Source: Mycobacterium sp. 236(2023) | GTDB taxonomy: Bacteria > Actinomycetota > Actinomycetes > Mycobacteriales > Mycobacteriaceae | Direction: 5' to 3' | DNA: 64,000 nt | NCBI RefSeq assembly: GCF_029623955.1 | Contig: NZ_JARSBP010000001.1 | Span: 372,001-436,000, forward strand | In this document: positions 47,503 to 57,444 of the stretch, piece after piece | Numbering within the stretch: the stretch's first letter is position 1 | Layout of the letters: every line of letters begins with the position of its first letter | Notes under the pieces: generated by a model | Database searches by the model: none | What the model was told of the DNA's origin: nothing | Seen by the model: the letters and a program-made list of their open reading frames with translations, nothing else | Made by a program: the position numbers and the translations under genes

Positions 47503-47506
<4 letters not shown>
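46490..47506 (+). CDS. thiO: Glycine oxidase
   Basis: 338 residues, FAD-dependent D-amino-acid oxidase family. Oxidises glycine to the imine used by ThiG to build the thiazole ring. FAD motif RLAVIGGGVIGLSVARRAAQDGW at the N-terminus; ASWVAGGMLAPHSEGWPGEE is the ThiO block; VLANGIDAPALWPGLPVRPVKGEVLRLR and a C-terminal GLRPMTPDNLPLVGRLD with GHGRSGFLLAPWT bind FAD and substrate. First gene after the TPP riboswitch; the stop overlaps thiS (ATGA). Confidence 0.94.
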
Positions 47507-48459
<953 letters not shown>

Positions 48460-48460
<1 letters not shown>

Positions 48461-49215
48461 TGAAACGCTATGTGGCGCTGGGCAGCTCGATGGCAGCCGG
48501 ACCGGGGATCACGCCACGGGTGCCGGATTCGCCGCGCGCGGCGGGGCGGTCGGCACGTAACTATTCGCATCTCGTCGCGCATGAGCTCGGGCTCGACCTG
48601 GTCGATGTCACGTATTCCGGCGCGACGACGGCCCACGTGCTCGCCGAATCCCAGCGCGGGGCGCCACCTCAGGTCGACGCACTCGACGGCAGCGAGCATC
48701 TGGTCACAGTGACGATCGGCGGCAACGACGCGGGTTATGTGCCGATGCTGTTCGCGGCAGGCCTGCCCACGCCGGCGCGCTGGATCCCGTTGTTCGGCGG
48801 CCGGATCCGCGAATTGCTCGACCCGTCGGCGCGTTACGTCGCACTCGCGGAGGCCGGCACCGCCCTGGTGGACGTGGGCCGCGAGATCCGGCGCCGCGCA
48901 CCGCAAGCCACCGTCCTGTTCGTCGATTATCTGCGGTTGCTGCCCGAATCCGGCGCTGTGCCTCCGTACCGCGATGCCGATCTGGCCCTCGGCAGGCACA
49001 TGGCCGCGACACTGGAACAGCTCACCGCCGACGCGGCCCGGGTGACCGGTTGCGGGCTCGTGCGTGCCGGCGAAGCGAGTCGCGCACACCATGCCTGGTC
49101 GGCGGAGCCGTGGACCACCCGCTTCGGCTTCCCGATTCCGCGGCGCCCCGCGCCGTTGCATCCCAACGCCGCAGGTATGCGGGCCGTCGCCGACCTGGTG
49201 GTGGCGGCGACGTGA
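48460..49215 (+). CDS. SGNH/GDSL hydrolase
   Basis: 251 residues. SGNH blocks: RYVALGSSMAAGPGI (nucleophile Ser near 9), a Gly block around VTYSGATT, VTIGGNDAGYV (Asn in block III) and a C-terminal PLHPNAAGMRAVAD with Asp/His of block V replaced by LHPNA. Likely an esterase or lipase. No clear signal peptide. Its coupling to thiG places it in the thiamine riboswitch operon, though no role in thiamine synthesis is known for such enzymes. Confidence 0.85.
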
Positions 49216-50117
49216 TCGAACTCGACTCCCTGACAAAGCATTACGGGTCGACGAGAGCCGTCGACGGACTGACCTGCACCATCGAGCCCGGCGTCGTCAC
49301 CGGTTTCCTGGGTCCCAACGGTGCCGGCAAGACCACCACGATGCGGATGGTCCTCGGCCTCGACCACCCCACGTCGGGCACCGCGACCATCGACGGCAAG
49401 ACCTACCGTCAGTTGTCCGAACCGTTGCGCGCCGTGGGTGCGCTGCTCGACGCCCGGCAGGTCCACCCGAACCGCACGGTGCGCAACCATCTGCGCTGGA
49501 TCGCCGCGACCAACCGCATCGACGAGCACCGCGTCGACACCGTGCTGGACATGGTCGGGCTCACCGCGGTCGCCGGGTCCCGGGCGGGCACGTTGTCGCT
49601 GGGCATGAGCCAGCGGCTGGGCATCGCCGGCGCGCTGATCGGCGATCCGCCCGTGCTGCTGTTCGACGAACCGGTGAACGGCCTTGACCCTGAAGGAATC
49701 CATTGGGCGCGGACGCTGATGCGGACGTTGGCGGCAGAGGGGCGCACCGTGCTGGTGTCGAGCCATCTGCTCTCGGAGATGGCCAACACCGCCGACCGGC
49801 TCGTCGTCATCGGCAAGGGGAAGCTGATCGCGTCGACGACGGTGACGGAGTTCATCGGACGCTCCGGCGGCGCCGTCGTACGCGTCCGTAGCCCGCGCCT
49901 GGGCGAGCTGTCCGCGGCGTTGACCGTGGCGGGGCTGACGGTGCAGGAAGACGATGCGGCACTGACATTGCGGAACACGACGACCGACGCGGTCGGTGAC
50001 ATCGCCGCGGCGCACTCCATCCCGCTGCACGAGCTCGCTGTTCAACAGGTCTCGCTCGAACAGGCCTACCTGGCCTCGACGGACGACGCCACCGAGTATC
50101 GGGGGAGGACGCAATGA
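49212..50117 (+). CDS. ABC transporter ATP-binding protein
   Basis: 301 residues from a GTG that overlaps the upstream stop (GTGA). Walker A GPNGAGKTTT, Q-loop near LLDARQVHP, signature LSLGMSQRLG (LSLGM instead of LSGGQ), Walker B VLLFDEPVNGLDPEG and H-loop VSSHLL. C-terminal about 80 residues form the extra domain seen in ABC-2/drug or lantibiotic exporter ATPases. Pairs with the permease immediately downstream. Probable exporter; substrate unknown. Confidence 0.93.
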   Translation: MIELDSLTKHYGSTRAVDGLTCTIEPGVVTGFLGPNGAGKTTTMRMVLGLDHPTSGTATIDGKTYRQLSEPLRAVGALLDARQVHPNRTVRNHLRWIAATNRIDEHRVDTVLDMVGLTAVAGSRAGTLSLGMSQRLGIAGALIGDPPVLLFDEPVNGLDPEGIHWARTLMRTLAAEGRTVLVSSHLLSEMANTADRLVVIGKGKLIASTTVTEFIGRSGGAVVRVRSPRLGELSAALTVAGLTVQEDDAALTLRNTTTDAVGDIAAAHSIPLHELAVQQVSLEQAYLASTDDATEYRGRTQ

Positions 50118-50869
50118 TCGCCGCCGGTGCGATCGTGAACGCCGAGCGCATCAAGCTGATGACGCTGCGGTCCCCGCTGTGGTCGGCGGCGGCCGTCGCG
50201 GTGCTGAGCTTCGGCCTGGCCGCGCTGCAGGCTTCCGTCGCCTACGGATACGACCGCATGACCGTGGCCTCCGCCTGTCTGGGGGTCGCCGTGTTCGGCA
50301 TCCCGGTACTGATGATCGTGGCGGCGATGACCCTGACCGGGGAGTATCGCAGCGGCCTGATCGCCACCACCTTCATGGCCACCCCGCGTCGGACGTCGGT
50401 TTTGTTCGCCAAAGCTCTTGTCGCCGCGGTGTTCTCAGTGCTCTTCGCGGTGGTCATGGTGTTCGGATCGGTAATGGTGGCACGCCTGGTCGCAGAGCCG
50501 GGTGTCGGGGCGGGTCTGACGGTGGTGGCCACGGTGCGTTTCGCCGCAGCGCTGTCGCTGTACGCCGCGCTGGCTGCCGTCCTCGGGGTGGGCGTCGCGG
50601 CGCTCCTGCGGCACACCGCGGGAGCCGTCACGGTTCTGCTCTTGTGGCCGCTGCTCGTCGAGCCGTTGCTGGGCAATCTGCCCGGCCGCGGTTGGGAGAT
50701 CGGCCCGTTTCTGCCGTTCGCCAACGTCTTCAGGTTCCTCGAGGTGCAGTGGCTGTTTCCCGAGTATGTGATGCACTGGGGCGCTCCGGGTTCGCTGGGC
50801 TACTTCGCCGCGGTGGTCGCCGTCATCTTCGTCGCGGCAGTTGTCACGGTGAACCGCCGCGACGCCTAG
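50114..50869 (+). CDS. ABC-2 type transporter permease
   Basis: 251 residues with six membrane helices: near 20-40, 55-75, 105-125, 140-165 (VVATVRFAAALSLYAALAAVLGVGVAALL), 175-190 and 225-245. Begins with the INAERIKLMTLRSPLW cytoplasmic segment typical of ABC-2 permeases that work with a single ATPase. ATGA overlap with the ATPase gene. Presumed to form a homodimeric exporter with two ATPases. Confidence 0.9.
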   Translation: MIAAGAIVNAERIKLMTLRSPLWSAAAVAVLSFGLAALQASVAYGYDRMTVASACLGVAVFGIPVLMIVAAMTLTGEYRSGLIATTFMATPRRTSVLFAKALVAAVFSVLFAVVMVFGSVMVARLVAEPGVGAGLTVVATVRFAAALSLYAALAAVLGVGVAALLRHTAGAVTVLLLWPLLVEPLLGNLPGRGWEIGPFLPFANVFRFLEVQWLFPEYVMHWGAPGSLGYFAAVVAVIFVAAVVTVNRRDA

Positions 50870-50870
50870 C

Positions 50871-52304
50871 ATGGCAGCGATGACCGCACCGGACGCGATC
50901 GTGGTGGGCTCCGGCCCCAACGGACTCGCGGCCGCCGTCACCTTGGCGCAGGCCGGGCTGTCGGTCACCGTGCTGGAAGCCGACGAGGTGATCGGCGGCG
51001 GTGCGCGGACAGCCGAGCTGACCATCCCCGGCCTCAAACACGACACCTGCTCGGCGGTGCACCCCTTCGCGGTGGCCTCGCCGTTCCTGGCCCGCCTTCC
51101 GCTTCACGAGTTCGGACTGACCTGGCGGTTCACTGACATCGACCTTGTGCACCCGCTGGACGACGGCACGGCGGGCGTGCTGAAGACCTCGCTGGAGGAG
51201 ACCGCGGCCGGTTTCGGTGTGGACGGGCCGCGCTGGCGGGCCGTGTTCGAACCCCTGGTGCGGTCGTTCGACACCGTGGTGTCCGACGTGCTCGGCCCGT
51301 TGATCCGCATCCCGGATCATCCGATCGCGATGTTGCGGTTGGGTATTCGTGCCGGGTTGCCCGCCGCGGTGCTGGCCCGGGCGTTCCGTACCGAGCAGGC
51401 GCGCGCGATCTTCGCAGGCTGCGCCGCGCACATCTGGCGGCCCCTCAACCGTCTCGCGTTGGCATCGGTCGGCACGGTCATGATCGCCGGCGGGCACCGG
51501 CACGGCTGGCCTGTCGCCGAGGGCGGTTCGGGCGCGATCACCGGTGCGCTGGCCGGGCTGGCCCGATCGCTGGGCGTGGTGATCGAAACCGGGGTCCGCG
51601 TCACGTCGCTGACGCAACTGCCGCCCAGCCGCATCGCGATCTTCGACACCGGACCGGCCGCCTTCGCCGACATCGCCGGTGACCGTCTGCCGCCGAGGCG
51701 GGCGAAGGCCTACCGCCGATTCCGGTACGGACCCGCCGCGTTCAAACTCGATCTCGCTGTGCAGGAGGGTATTCCGTGGCTTTCGGAGGCCGCCCGCAGG
51801 TCGGGCACCGTGCACCTCGGCGGGACCGCGGCACAGATCGGCGACTCCGAACGCGCGATCACCCGGGGCGTCATGCCGTCCCGCCCGTTCATGCTGATCG
51901 GTCAGCAGTACCTGGCCGATCCGCAGCGGTCGGTCGGTGACATCCACCCGGTATGGCTGTATGCGCATGTGCCGCACGGGTATACGGGCGACGCCACCCC
52001 CACGCTGCTGGACCAGATCGAGCGGTACGCGCCCGGGTTCCGGGACCGGATCATCGCCACCCACGTCACCACGCCGCGTGAGCTGGCGGCCCGCAACCCG
52101 AATTACGTCGGAGGCGACATCGTCGGCGGCCGCAACGATCTGCGCGGGCTTGCTGCCCGCCCGGTCCTCGCGTTGGACAACTACGCCACCGGGATCCCGG
52201 GAATGTATCTGTGCTCGGCCTCGACGCCCCCGGGCGCGGGAACGCACGGCATGTGCGGGCATCTGGCCGCCCGACGCGCGCTGACCGGTTTGGAGGAACC
52301 ATGA
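50871..52304 (+). CDS. FAD-dependent phytoene desaturase-like oxidoreductase
   Basis: 477 residues (a second ATG lies three codons in). N-terminal FAD motif DAIVVGSGPNGLAAAVTLAQAGLSVTVLEADEVIGGGAR and C-terminal NDLRGLAARPVLALDNYATGIPGMYLCSASTPPGAGTHGMCGHLAARRAL are those of the NAD(P)/FAD-dependent CrtI-like family found widely in mycobacteria. These act on lipids or carotenoid-like substrates; the actual substrate is unknown. One base separates it from the permease gene, and its stop overlaps the next ATG. Confidence 0.88.
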   Translation: MAAMTAPDAIVVGSGPNGLAAAVTLAQAGLSVTVLEADEVIGGGARTAELTIPGLKHDTCSAVHPFAVASPFLARLPLHEFGLTWRFTDIDLVHPLDDGTAGVLKTSLEETAAGFGVDGPRWRAVFEPLVRSFDTVVSDVLGPLIRIPDHPIAMLRLGIRAGLPAAVLARAFRTEQARAIFAGCAAHIWRPLNRLALASVGTVMIAGGHRHGWPVAEGGSGAITGALAGLARSLGVVIETGVRVTSLTQLPPSRIAIFDTGPAAFADIAGDRLPPRRAKAYRRFRYGPAAFKLDLAVQEGIPWLSEAARRSGTVHLGGTAAQIGDSERAITRGVMPSRPFMLIGQQYLADPQRSVGDIHPVWLYAHVPHGYTGDATPTLLDQIERYAPGFRDRIIATHVTTPRELAARNPNYVGGDIVGGRNDLRGLAARPVLALDNYATGIPGMYLCSASTPPGAGTHGMCGHLAARRALTGLEEP

Positions 52305-53212
52305 GCGAGCCACACATCCTGACGCTGAAGCTGCCCCATCTCGACGTGGCCGCCCTGTCGTGGGGTCCGCCCGAAGGGCGGCTTGCGTTGTGCCTGCACG
52401 GTTTTCCGGACAGCGCGTGGGGTTGGCGAAAGCTGGCGCCACTGCTGGCCGAGCGCGGCTTCCGCGTCGTCGCGCCGTTCACCCGCGGGTACGCACCGAC
52501 GGGACCCGCCGCCGACGGCGACTACCACATCGGCGCGCTGATGTACGACGCGCTGGCCGTACACCGGGAACTCGGGGCACCCGCCGACGCGGTGCTCATC
52601 GGGCACGACTGGGGCGCGTTCACGTCGAATGCGATCGCCGCCTATCCGGAATCGCCTTTTGCCGAACATATTTCGATCGCGGTGCCGCCCGTGGGTGCGA
52701 TCAACCGCACGCGGACGTCGATCGCAGGTCAGCTGAAGATGATGCCGCGTCAGCTCCGCAACAGCTGGTACATCCTGTTCTTCCAGCTGCCGGGGCTGCC
52801 AGAGCGGCTGCTGCCCAGGGTCATCCCGAGGCTCTGGCAGGACTGGGGCCCATCGGGATATGACACCGACACCGAACTCGAGGACGCGCTGGCCGCACTG
52901 CCGAGTCCCGCCCATCGTCGCGCGGCGGTCGGCTACTACCGCGCGATGGTCCGCCCGTCGCGCCCCGCGCCGCGCTACGCGGACCTCCACAAGTGGTGCT
53001 TCGAACTGCCGCAGGTGCCGATCCTGCACCTGCAGGGCGAGCAGGACGGCGCGATGCAGGCCGCGTATTCCGACCGGATCATCGACGTGCTCGCGCCGGG
53101 CAGCCGGGTGGTGCCGATTCCGTCGGCCGGACACTTCCTCCAGATCGAACGACCGCAGGTCGCCGCCGACGCGATTCTGGAGTACCTCGGTGCCCGTGAG
53201 CGGCCGCGCTAA
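52301..53212 (+). CDS. Alpha/beta hydrolase, epoxide hydrolase-like
   Basis: 303 residues. HGFPDSAWGWRKLAPLLAERGFRVVAPFTRGYAPTGP gives the oxyanion region (HGFP), and the nucleophile elbow is IGHDWGAFT with Asp near 105, which marks the epoxide hydrolase/dehalogenase branch rather than a serine esterase. The acid is in LQGEQDGAM and the histidine in SAGHFLQIERP. ATG 52301 overlaps the upstream stop and has TGGAGGAACC before it. Opens an unknown epoxide or hydrolyses a related substrate. Confidence 0.88.
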   Translation: MSEPHILTLKLPHLDVAALSWGPPEGRLALCLHGFPDSAWGWRKLAPLLAERGFRVVAPFTRGYAPTGPAADGDYHIGALMYDALAVHRELGAPADAVLIGHDWGAFTSNAIAAYPESPFAEHISIAVPPVGAINRTRTSIAGQLKMMPRQLRNSWYILFFQLPGLPERLLPRVIPRLWQDWGPSGYDTDTELEDALAALPSPAHRRAAVGYYRAMVRPSRPAPRYADLHKWCFELPQVPILHLQGEQDGAMQAAYSDRIIDVLAPGSRVVPIPSAGHFLQIERPQVAADAILEYLGARERPR

Positions 53213-53222
53213 CGTGGTGGGC

Positions 53223-54728
53223 GTGACCCGCAGAAGACTCGTCGCCGTGCTGGCCGCCGCTTCGCTGGTGATCGGCGGCTGTGGTCGCGAACCGGGTCCG
53301 GTGCCCGCGCCGGAGCCGCACCCCGACCCGACGGCCGCCACCGAGTTCGCCGACGGTCTGGCGAAGTCGGTCACCGGGGAAGCCATGATGGCGCACCTGA
53401 CGAAGCTGCAGGAGATCGCCGACGCCAACGGTGGCAACCGTGCCCTCGGGGAGCCCGGCTACGACGCCAGCATCGACTATGTCGCCGATGCATTGCGGGA
53501 CAAGGGATTCGACGTCGACACCCCTGAGTTCGAGGTCAAGATTCCATGGGCGGACGAACCGTCGCTGACCGTTTCGGGACGCAAGGTCGACGCCAAACCG
53601 ATGCAGTACACCATCGGTACTCCCGACGGCGGGGTGTCCGGCCCGATCGCCGTCGCCCGGTCCGAGGACACCCCGGGTTGCACAGCGGGCGACTACGACG
53701 GCCTTCCGGTCGACAGCGCGGTCGTGCTCGTCGACCGCGGGTCGTGCCCGTTCGGTCAGAAGCAGGCGGTGGCGGCCGAGCGTGGCGCGGTTGCTCTGAT
53801 CGTGGTGAACAACCAAGAGGGTGCCGAGATGTCCGGAGGCACCCTCGGCGACAACACCGACGTCAAGATCCCCGTCGTCAGCATCTCCAAGGCCTCGGGC
53901 GAACAACTGCGCGGCCAGTCGGGCGCTCCTGCGACGCTCAGTCTCAACGCGGGAGTGCGCATCGAACAGACCCGCAACATCATCGCTCAGACGAAGACCG
54001 GCTCCACCCAGGACGTCGTCATGGTCGGGGCGCACCTGGACAGCGTCGCCGAAGGCCCCGGCATCAACGACAACGGATCGGGTGTGGCGGCGGTGCTGGA
54101 AACCGCTCTGCAACTGGGCAGCTCGCCGGAGGTGGCCAATGCGGTGCGCTTCGGGTTCTGGGGGGCCGAGGAAACCGGTCTGCTGGGATCCAACGACTAC
54201 GTCCGATCGCTGGACGTCGACGCGTTGCGGGACATCGCGCTCTACCTGAACTTCGACATGCTCGGTTCCCCCAACCCGGGGTACTTCACCTATGACGGAG
54301 ACCAGTCCGAAGCTCCGGACCCCCGGCGCCCGGTGCCCCGGGTGCCCGAGGGTTCGGCAGGTATCGAGCGGACGCTGATGGGATATCTCGACAGGGCGGG
54401 CAAGCCGGGCCAGGACACCTCGTTCGACGGAAGATCCGACTACGATGGCTTCACGCAGGCGGGAGTCCCTGCGGGAGGGTTGTTCTCGGGAGCGGAGGAG
54501 AAGATGTCCGCTGAACAAGCCGACCTGTGGGGTGGGGAAGCCGACCAGCCGTTCGACCCGAACTATCACAAGGCCTCCGACACCCTCGACCACATCGACG
54601 AACCAGCGCTGCAGATCCACGGAAGCGGCGTCGCGTACGCGGTCGCGCTGTACGCGCAGGATCAGCGTGGCCGCAACGGGATTCCGCTGCGGGAAGACCG
54701 CACCCGCCACCAGCTCACCACGCCGTGA
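53223..54728 (+). CDS. lpqL: M28 family lipoprotein aminopeptidase
   Basis: 501 residues. Lipoprotein signal (RRLVAVLAAASLVIGGC, Cys20), a Pro-rich linker, then an M28 peptidase with an inserted PA domain (about 140-240). The zinc ligands are all visible: His in GAHLDS, bridging Asp in INDNGSG, catalytic/ligand Glu in WGAEETG, Asp in NFDMLGS and a final His in NYHKASDT. Acts as an exported aminopeptidase on the cell surface. Length matches M. tuberculosis LpqL. GTG 53223 gives the signal peptide directly. Stop overlaps a paralogue. Confidence 0.92.
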   Translation: MTRRRLVAVLAAASLVIGGCGREPGPVPAPEPHPDPTAATEFADGLAKSVTGEAMMAHLTKLQEIADANGGNRALGEPGYDASIDYVADALRDKGFDVDTPEFEVKIPWADEPSLTVSGRKVDAKPMQYTIGTPDGGVSGPIAVARSEDTPGCTAGDYDGLPVDSAVVLVDRGSCPFGQKQAVAAERGAVALIVVNNQEGAEMSGGTLGDNTDVKIPVVSISKASGEQLRGQSGAPATLSLNAGVRIEQTRNIIAQTKTGSTQDVVMVGAHLDSVAEGPGINDNGSGVAAVLETALQLGSSPEVANAVRFGFWGAEETGLLGSNDYVRSLDVDALRDIALYLNFDMLGSPNPGYFTYDGDQSEAPDPRRPVPRVPEGSAGIERTLMGYLDRAGKPGQDTSFDGRSDYDGFTQAGVPAGGLFSGAEEKMSAEQADLWGGEADQPFDPNYHKASDTLDHIDEPALQIHGSGVAYAVALYAQDQRGRNGIPLREDRTRHQLTTP

Positions 54729-56191
54729 GCGCCCGCACGTTGGCCGCTGCGCTCGTCGCGGTGTGCGCCCTGGTCGTATCGTGCTCGCAGAACACCCCTG
54801 CTCCCGCCGCCGGGGAGGCGGGGCCGGGCCTGGCCGACAAGGTCACCATCGACGGTGTCTACGCACACCTGGTGAAGCTTCAGGAGATCGCCGACGCCAA
54901 CGACGGAAACCGGGCCGACGGCTCGCCCGGCTATCAGGCCAGCGTGGACTATGTCGCACAGCTGCTGCGGGACAAAGGTTTCGACGTCGAGACACCGGAG
55001 TTCGAACGGCTCTCCGGTTCCCAGGGTGGGAGGCCGGTACTGACCGTCGCCGGCCGCACCTTCCGGGTGGAGCAGGCGTCGCTGATGATCACGACACCGC
55101 CGGGCGGGATCAAGGCCGTCACGTTGCGCCCGCGCCGGCCCGCCGGATGCACGGCAGCCGACTACGGAGACATGGCGATGGACAAGGCCATCGCCATCGT
55201 CGACGATACGGGCTGCTCGATCGTCGACAAGCAACGCGTCGCCGTCGGTGAGGGTGCCGTCGGAATGCTCGTGGTCAGTCAGGCCACGCCGTCGAGGCCG
55301 GTGGGTGCTCCGCCGACGCTGTTCTCGCCGGGCTACTACAACGACCTGAAGGTGCCCGTCGGCATCATCGACCCGACGGCGGACGCCGCGCTGCGCCGCA
55401 CCGAAGCACCCGTCACGCTGGTGCTCGACAACAAACCAATCATGACGAAGTCGCGAAACGTCATTGCGCAGACCAAGACCGGTGACCCCAAGAACGTCGT
55501 CGTCGTCGGTGCCCACCTCGACAGCGTGCAGTCGGGTGCGGGGATCAACGACAACGGCTCCGGCGTGGCCACGGTGCTGGAGACCGCGCTGCAACTCGGC
55601 GGCGAGCCGCAGACCACGAACGCGGTGCGTTTCGCGTTCTGGGGCGCCGAGGAAGTGTCGATGGACGGCTCCAAGAAATATCTGCGTTCGCTGAGCGAGG
55701 ACCAGCTCGACGACATCGCGCTCTACCTCAACTTCGACATGCTCGGCTCACCCAACGCGGGCTTCTTCACCGACGACGGAGACCAGTCGACGCAGACGGG
55801 AACGGTGGTGCCGGCACCCGAAGGCTCCGCCGGGATCGAGCGGTTGCTGGCGGGGCGCCTCAGCATGGTCGGCGTGCGGCCGGCCGACATCCCGTTGCAG
55901 CGCACCACCGACTACGGACCGTTTCTGGCGGCGGGCATCCCGGTCGGCGGTCTGACGACGGGGTCCTCACAACGCAAAACCGATGTGCAGGCCAGGCTTT
56001 GGGGCGGCAAGGCGGGGGAGCCGTTCGACCCGAACTATCACACGCGCCGGGACAACATCGACAATATCGACCGGGACGCCCTCGGCATCATGGCATCGTC
56101 GGCGGCCTTCGCGATCGGTACCTACGCGGAGTCGATCGACGGCGTCAACGGGGTGCCTGCACGTGATCAGCGGGACCGGCGAACGCCTTAG
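54725..56191 (+). CDS. M28 family lipoprotein aminopeptidase (LpqL paralogue)
   Basis: 488 residues. Starts at GTG overlapping the lpqL stop; signal TLAAALVAVCALVVSC gives lipobox Cys20. The body aligns to the upstream protein along its length (VKLQEIADANDGNRADGSPGY, VAQLLRDKGFDVETPEFE). Zinc ligands are retained: GAHLDS, INDNGSG, WGAEEVS, NFDMLGS and NYHTRRDN. The PA-domain region differs most (TPPGGIKAVTLRPRRPAGC), so substrate preference has probably diverged. Tandem duplication of lpqL. Ends 47 bases into the convergent permease gene. Confidence 0.9.
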   Translation: MSARTLAAALVAVCALVVSCSQNTPAPAAGEAGPGLADKVTIDGVYAHLVKLQEIADANDGNRADGSPGYQASVDYVAQLLRDKGFDVETPEFERLSGSQGGRPVLTVAGRTFRVEQASLMITTPPGGIKAVTLRPRRPAGCTAADYGDMAMDKAIAIVDDTGCSIVDKQRVAVGEGAVGMLVVSQATPSRPVGAPPTLFSPGYYNDLKVPVGIIDPTADAALRRTEAPVTLVLDNKPIMTKSRNVIAQTKTGDPKNVVVVGAHLDSVQSGAGINDNGSGVATVLETALQLGGEPQTTNAVRFAFWGAEEVSMDGSKKYLRSLSEDQLDDIALYLNFDMLGSPNAGFFTDDGDQSTQTGTVVPAPEGSAGIERLLAGRLSMVGVRPADIPLQRTTDYGPFLAAGIPVGGLTTGSSQRKTDVQARLWGGKAGEPFDPNYHTRRDNIDNIDRDALGIMASSAAFAIGTYAESIDGVNGVPARDQRDRRTP

Positions 56192-57437
56192 TTCCACCCG
56201 TCCTGAAGCCCAGCAGTCGCATGCCGTGGTAGATGACGAGCGCGGCGATGGATCCGAGCGCAATGCCGGTGAACGTGAGACTTCCTGCGCTCCAAGTGAA
56301 GTCGGCGATGCCGATGATCAGCGGGATCGCGGCCGTCATCTGGTTGATGGGTTTGCCGAAGTCGACGTGGTTGGTGAGCCAGATCCGCACCCCCAGGATG
56401 CCGACCAGGCCGTAGAGCACGACCGTCGCGCCGCCCAGCACGCCGCCCGGGATGGCCGCGATCGCCGCACCGACCTTGGGGCACAACGACAGAACGAGAG
56501 CCACCGCCGCGGCGATCCAGTACGGCGCGGTCGAGTACACGCGCGTCGCCGCCATCACGCCGATGTTCTCCGCGTACGTCGTCGTCGCCGAACCGCCGCC
56601 GAATCCGGCCAGCGTCGTCGCGACCCCGTCGGCGGCCAGCGCACGACCCATCAGCGGATCCACATCGGTGCGCGTCATCTGGCCGACGGACTTGACGTGC
56701 CCGATGTTCTCGGCGATCAACGCGATGACCGCGGGCAAGAACAGCGGTAGCACCGACAGCGAGAACGTCGGCGTCTGGAATTCGGGCAGCCCGATCCACG
56801 GCGCCGCGGCAATTCCCGAGGTGTCGACATCGCCGAGGATCAGCGCCAGCACATAGCCCGCGACGACGGCGAGGAAAATCGCGAGCCGCCCGATCATGCC
56901 GCGGAAGAACGCGAGCACGGCGACCATCAGGACCAGCGTCACGATGCCGAGCACCGGGCCCGTCTCGAAGTTCTGCTTCGCGACGGGCGCCAGATTGAAA
57001 CCGATCAGCGCGACGATGGCGCCCGTCACGACCGGCGGCAGCGTCACGTCGATCCAGTGGGTGCCGACGAAATGCACGACGCCGCCCACAATGATGAGCA
57101 GCACGCCGACCGCGATGATGCCGCCGAGCGCACTGCCGGTGCCCGCCGACGCGGTGGCTGCGGTGATCGGCGCGATCACCGAGAAGCTCGACCCCAGATA
57201 GCTGGGCAGCCGGTTACCCGTGATCAGCAGGAACAGGATGGTGCCGACACCGGAGAACAGCAGCGTGGTGGCCGGGGGAAAGCCCGTGAGCACCGGAACC
57301 AGGAAGGTGGCGCCGAACATCGCGACGACGTGCTGGGCGCCCAGGCCTACCGTGCGTGACCAGCTCAACCGCTCGTCGGGTGCGACGACGAAGCCCGGCT
57401 CGGCCTTCGATTCAACAAGCTTCCAGGTGAACGCCAT
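56145..57437 (-). CDS. NCS2 family uracil/xanthine permease
   Basis: 430 residues, about fourteen membrane helices. NCS2 signatures: VGLGAQHVVAMFGATFLVPVLTG, AENIGHVKSVGQMT with the substrate Glu, and GFGGGSATTTYAENIGVMAATRVYS, the UraA-type loop. A proton symporter for uracil is most likely. ATG 57437 begins MAFTWKLVES before the conserved first segment; an ATG six codons upstream is less likely as it overlaps the upstream gene. Overlaps the APC permease frame only at its stop region and may follow it in one transcript. Confidence 0.9.
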   Translation of the reverse strand: MAFTWKLVESKAEPGFVVAPDERLSWSRTVGLGAQHVVAMFGATFLVPVLTGFPPATTLLFSGVGTILFLLITGNRLPSYLGSSFSVIAPITAATASAGTGSALGGIIAVGVLLIIVGGVVHFVGTHWIDVTLPPVVTGAIVALIGFNLAPVAKQNFETGPVLGIVTLVLMVAVLAFFRGMIGRLAIFLAVVAGYVLALILGDVDTSGIAAAPWIGLPEFQTPTFSLSVLPLFLPAVIALIAENIGHVKSVGQMTRTDVDPLMGRALAADGVATTLAGFGGGSATTTYAENIGVMAATRVYSTAPYWIAAAVALVLSLCPKVGAAIAAIPGGVLGGATVVLYGLVGILGVRIWLTNHVDFGKPINQMTAAIPLIIGIADFTWSAGSLTFTGIALGSIAALVIYHGMRLLGFRTGGTKAFAGPADHVQAPR

Positions 57438-57444
57438 TGCCCGA

